A stretch of DNA of 22,460 nucleotides from positions 1 to 22,460 of the forward strand of contig NQWY01000016.1 in assembly GCA_019425655.1 (NCBI GenBank). The letters are read 5' to 3'. The position numbers and the translations under genes are program-made. This document shows positions 21,062 through 22,460 of this stretch, piece by piece (position 1 is the first letter of the stretch; each line of letters starts with the position of its first letter). The notes under the pieces were generated by a model. It was given only the letters and a program-made list of their open reading frames with translations. It did not search any database and was not told where the DNA came from. Source of the stretch: Rhizophagus prolifer. Lineage: Eukaryota > Glomeromycota > Glomeromycetes > Glomerales > Glomeraceae.

Positions 21062-22460
21062 AACTTTGTATTGCCGAAAAACCAAGCGTTGCGCGTGATA
21101 TAGCCAAAGTTTTGGGTGCTACAACTCCCAAAAGCGGTTATATGGAAGGAAACGGCTATTGCGTTACCTGGACTTTCGGTCATCTTTGTACTTTGAAAGA
21201 GCCGCACGATTATGCTTCGCATTACAAATCCTGGGATTTGATTTTCTTACCGATTATTCCCAAAAACTTCGGAATAAAATTAATTCCCAATAATGGTGTA
21301 GAGAAACAATTTCAAACTATAGAAAAACTGGTTCAGGAATGCGATGAGGTCATTAACTGTGGGGATGCCGGGCAAGAAGGAGAATTGATTCAGCGTTGGG
21401 TTTTGCAGAAAGCGAAATGTGACAAACCAATGAAAAGGTTGTGGATTTCTTCTTTGACAGAAGATGCTATAAAAGAAGGCTTTGAAAATCTGAAACCGGC
21501 TGATGACTACAAAAATCTTTATTTGGCTGGCAATGCCAGAGCTATTGGTGATTGGCTTTTGGGAATCAATGCAACCAGATTATTCACCAAAAGGTTTGGT
21601 GGAAACAAGGGTGTTTTGTCGATTGGGCGCGTTCAGACACCAACTTTGGCGATGCTTGTTCAGCGTCAAAAAGAGATTGACGCTTTTACGCAGGAGGAAT
21701 ATTGGGAACTCAAAACCAAATACCGGGATGTGCTTTTCAGTGCATCGATTGACCGGTTGAAAACCTTAGAAAAAGCAGAACGAGGCCTGGAATATCTCAA
21801 ACAGAATCAATTTGAGATTGTCTCTTTTGAAATCAAAGAAGGAAAAGAAAAAAATCCGAGATTGTTCGATTTGACGGGGCTTCAGGTCGAGGCCAACAAA
21901 AAATATGGTTTTTCCGCAGAACAGACTTTGAATTATATCCAGAGTCTTTACGAAAAAAAATATACGACTTACCCAAGAGTTGATACGACTTATTTATCTG
22001 AAAATCTTTATCCGAAAATTGCCGGGATTTTAAGAAGTATGACTATTTATTCGGAGTTTACAGCGTCGTTGCTGGCTCAGCCTATTCCGAAAACAAAAGC
22101 AGTTTTTGATGACACAAAAGTAACCGACCACCACGCCATTATTCCGACAGAAATTCCACCTTCATCCAATCTTAGTAGAGAAGAGAAGCTGGTTTATGAT
22201 TTGGTAGCGAGACGATTCATTGCTGTTTTTTATCCTGAATGTAAGATTTCAAATACTTTGGTGGAAGGTCACGTTGGAACGATTCCTTTCAAAGCTTCGG
22301 GAAAACAAATTTTGGAACCGGGCTGGAGAATCATTTATGCCAAAGACAAAAAAGAAGAAAAGGACGAAAAAGATAAAGACGAAGAACAGACGATTCCCGA
22401 GTTTGTTGCAGGAGAAAAAGGAGACCACGAGCCATTGATTCATCAGGGGAAAACTTCGCC
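21058..22460 (+). CDS. topB: DNA topoisomerase III (type IA), N-terminal part
   Basis: 467 codons are present; the gene runs off the right edge. It begins MKLCIAEKPSVARDIAKVLG, the Toprim start of type IA topoisomerases with the catalytic E in AEKPS. The acidic motif is GDAGQEGELIQRW, the TopB-type D-A-G-x-E-G-E form in place of DxDxEGE. SIGRVQTPTLAMLV is the conserved strand-binding segment. YPRVDT carries the active-site tyrosine (TTYPRVDTTYL), and DHHAIIPT is the conserved histidine motif. The enzyme nicks and reseals single strands to decatenate or resolve DNA. A lysine/aspartate/glutamate-rich insert (KDKKEEKDEKDKDEEQ) occurs near the window end. The start is the ATG at 21058. It is separate from the exporter operon, which ends in a terminator about 475 bp upstream. 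Confidence 0.93.
   Translation, partial: MKLCIAEKPSVARDIAKVLGATTPKSGYMEGNGYCVTWTFGHLCTLKEPHDYASHYKSWDLIFLPIIPKNFGIKLIPNNGVEKQFQTIEKLVQECDEVINCGDAGQEGELIQRWVLQKAKCDKPMKRLWISSLTEDAIKEGFENLKPADDYKNLYLAGNARAIGDWLLGINATRLFTKRFGGNKGVLSIGRVQTPTLAMLVQRQKEIDAFTQEEYWELKTKYRDVLFSASIDRLKTLEKAERGLEYLKQNQFEIVSFEIKEGKEKNPRLFDLTGLQVEANKKYGFSAEQTLNYIQSLYEKKYTTYPRVDTTYLSENLYPKIAGILRSMTIYSEFTASLLAQPIPKTKAVFDDTKVTDHHAIIPTEIPPSSNLSREEKLVYDLVARRFIAVFYPECKISNTLVEGHVGTIPFKASGKQILEPGWRIIYAKDKKEEKDEKDKDEEQTIPEFVAGEKGDHEPLIHQGKTS

Noticed and set aside
21355-21400. The missing second Asp of DxDxEGE in topoisomerase III as a defect
   Set aside because: The D-A-G-x-E-G-E form is, to my knowledge, normal in many TopB proteins, and the other catalytic motifs are present.

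Overview
The window looks like a chromosomal segment of a flavobacterium, most like Chryseobacterium or a close relative. The evidence is low-GC coding DNA, families largely confined to Bacteroidetes (GLPGLI, head GIN/DUF2807, DUF4932, DUF4136, ATP-cone restriction-like proteins), and intergenic repeats of kinds I associate with these genomes. The genus is inferred, not shown. I see no tRNA, rRNA, CRISPR array, insertion sequence, phage or virus-like element.

Layout. Positions 1-231 hold the 3' end of a DUF4136 protein and its terminator. Positions 230-1078 (minus) hold an ATP-cone plus Mrr-like nuclease gene whose 5' end looks damaged. Positions 1173-3973 (minus) hold a sigma-54-type response regulator followed by its histidine kinase, separated by a nested hairpin. 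Positions 3974-4241 are a divergent control region with a good -24/-12 (sigma-54) promoter and two palindromes 21 bp apart. Positions 4242-20489 (plus) are one long co-directional array: HlyD/MacA-type adaptor, GIN-domain protein, DUF4932 metallopeptidase-like protein, two-lobed aspartyl-protease-like protein, MacB/LolD-type ATPase, two tandem MacB/FtsX permeases, a class C beta-lactamase-like serine hydrolase, a third permease, a GLPGLI protein, and a TolC-type outer membrane channel. A terminator follows at 20543-20583. Positions 20490-21057 are a repeat-rich spacer, and topB (DNA topoisomerase III) runs off the right edge.

How it fits together. Adaptor, ATPase, permeases and TolC make a complete tripartite MacAB-TolC-like exporter. 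The kinase and regulator next door very probably switch it on through the sigma-54 promoter. The unusual parts are the three paralogous permeases served by one ATPase, and at least three unrelated putative periplasmic hydrolases interleaved among transporter genes. This suggests that the exported substrate is processed, or its damage repaired, in the envelope. The substrate is unknown.

Several genes show decay or remodelling: the second permease has AAG where ATG is expected, the third has lost its last membrane helix with a frame change, GLPGLI has an out-of-frame internal deletion, and the GIN protein's start is overlapped by an interspersed repeat. The locus may be degrading, or these may be assembly errors; read-level checks would decide.
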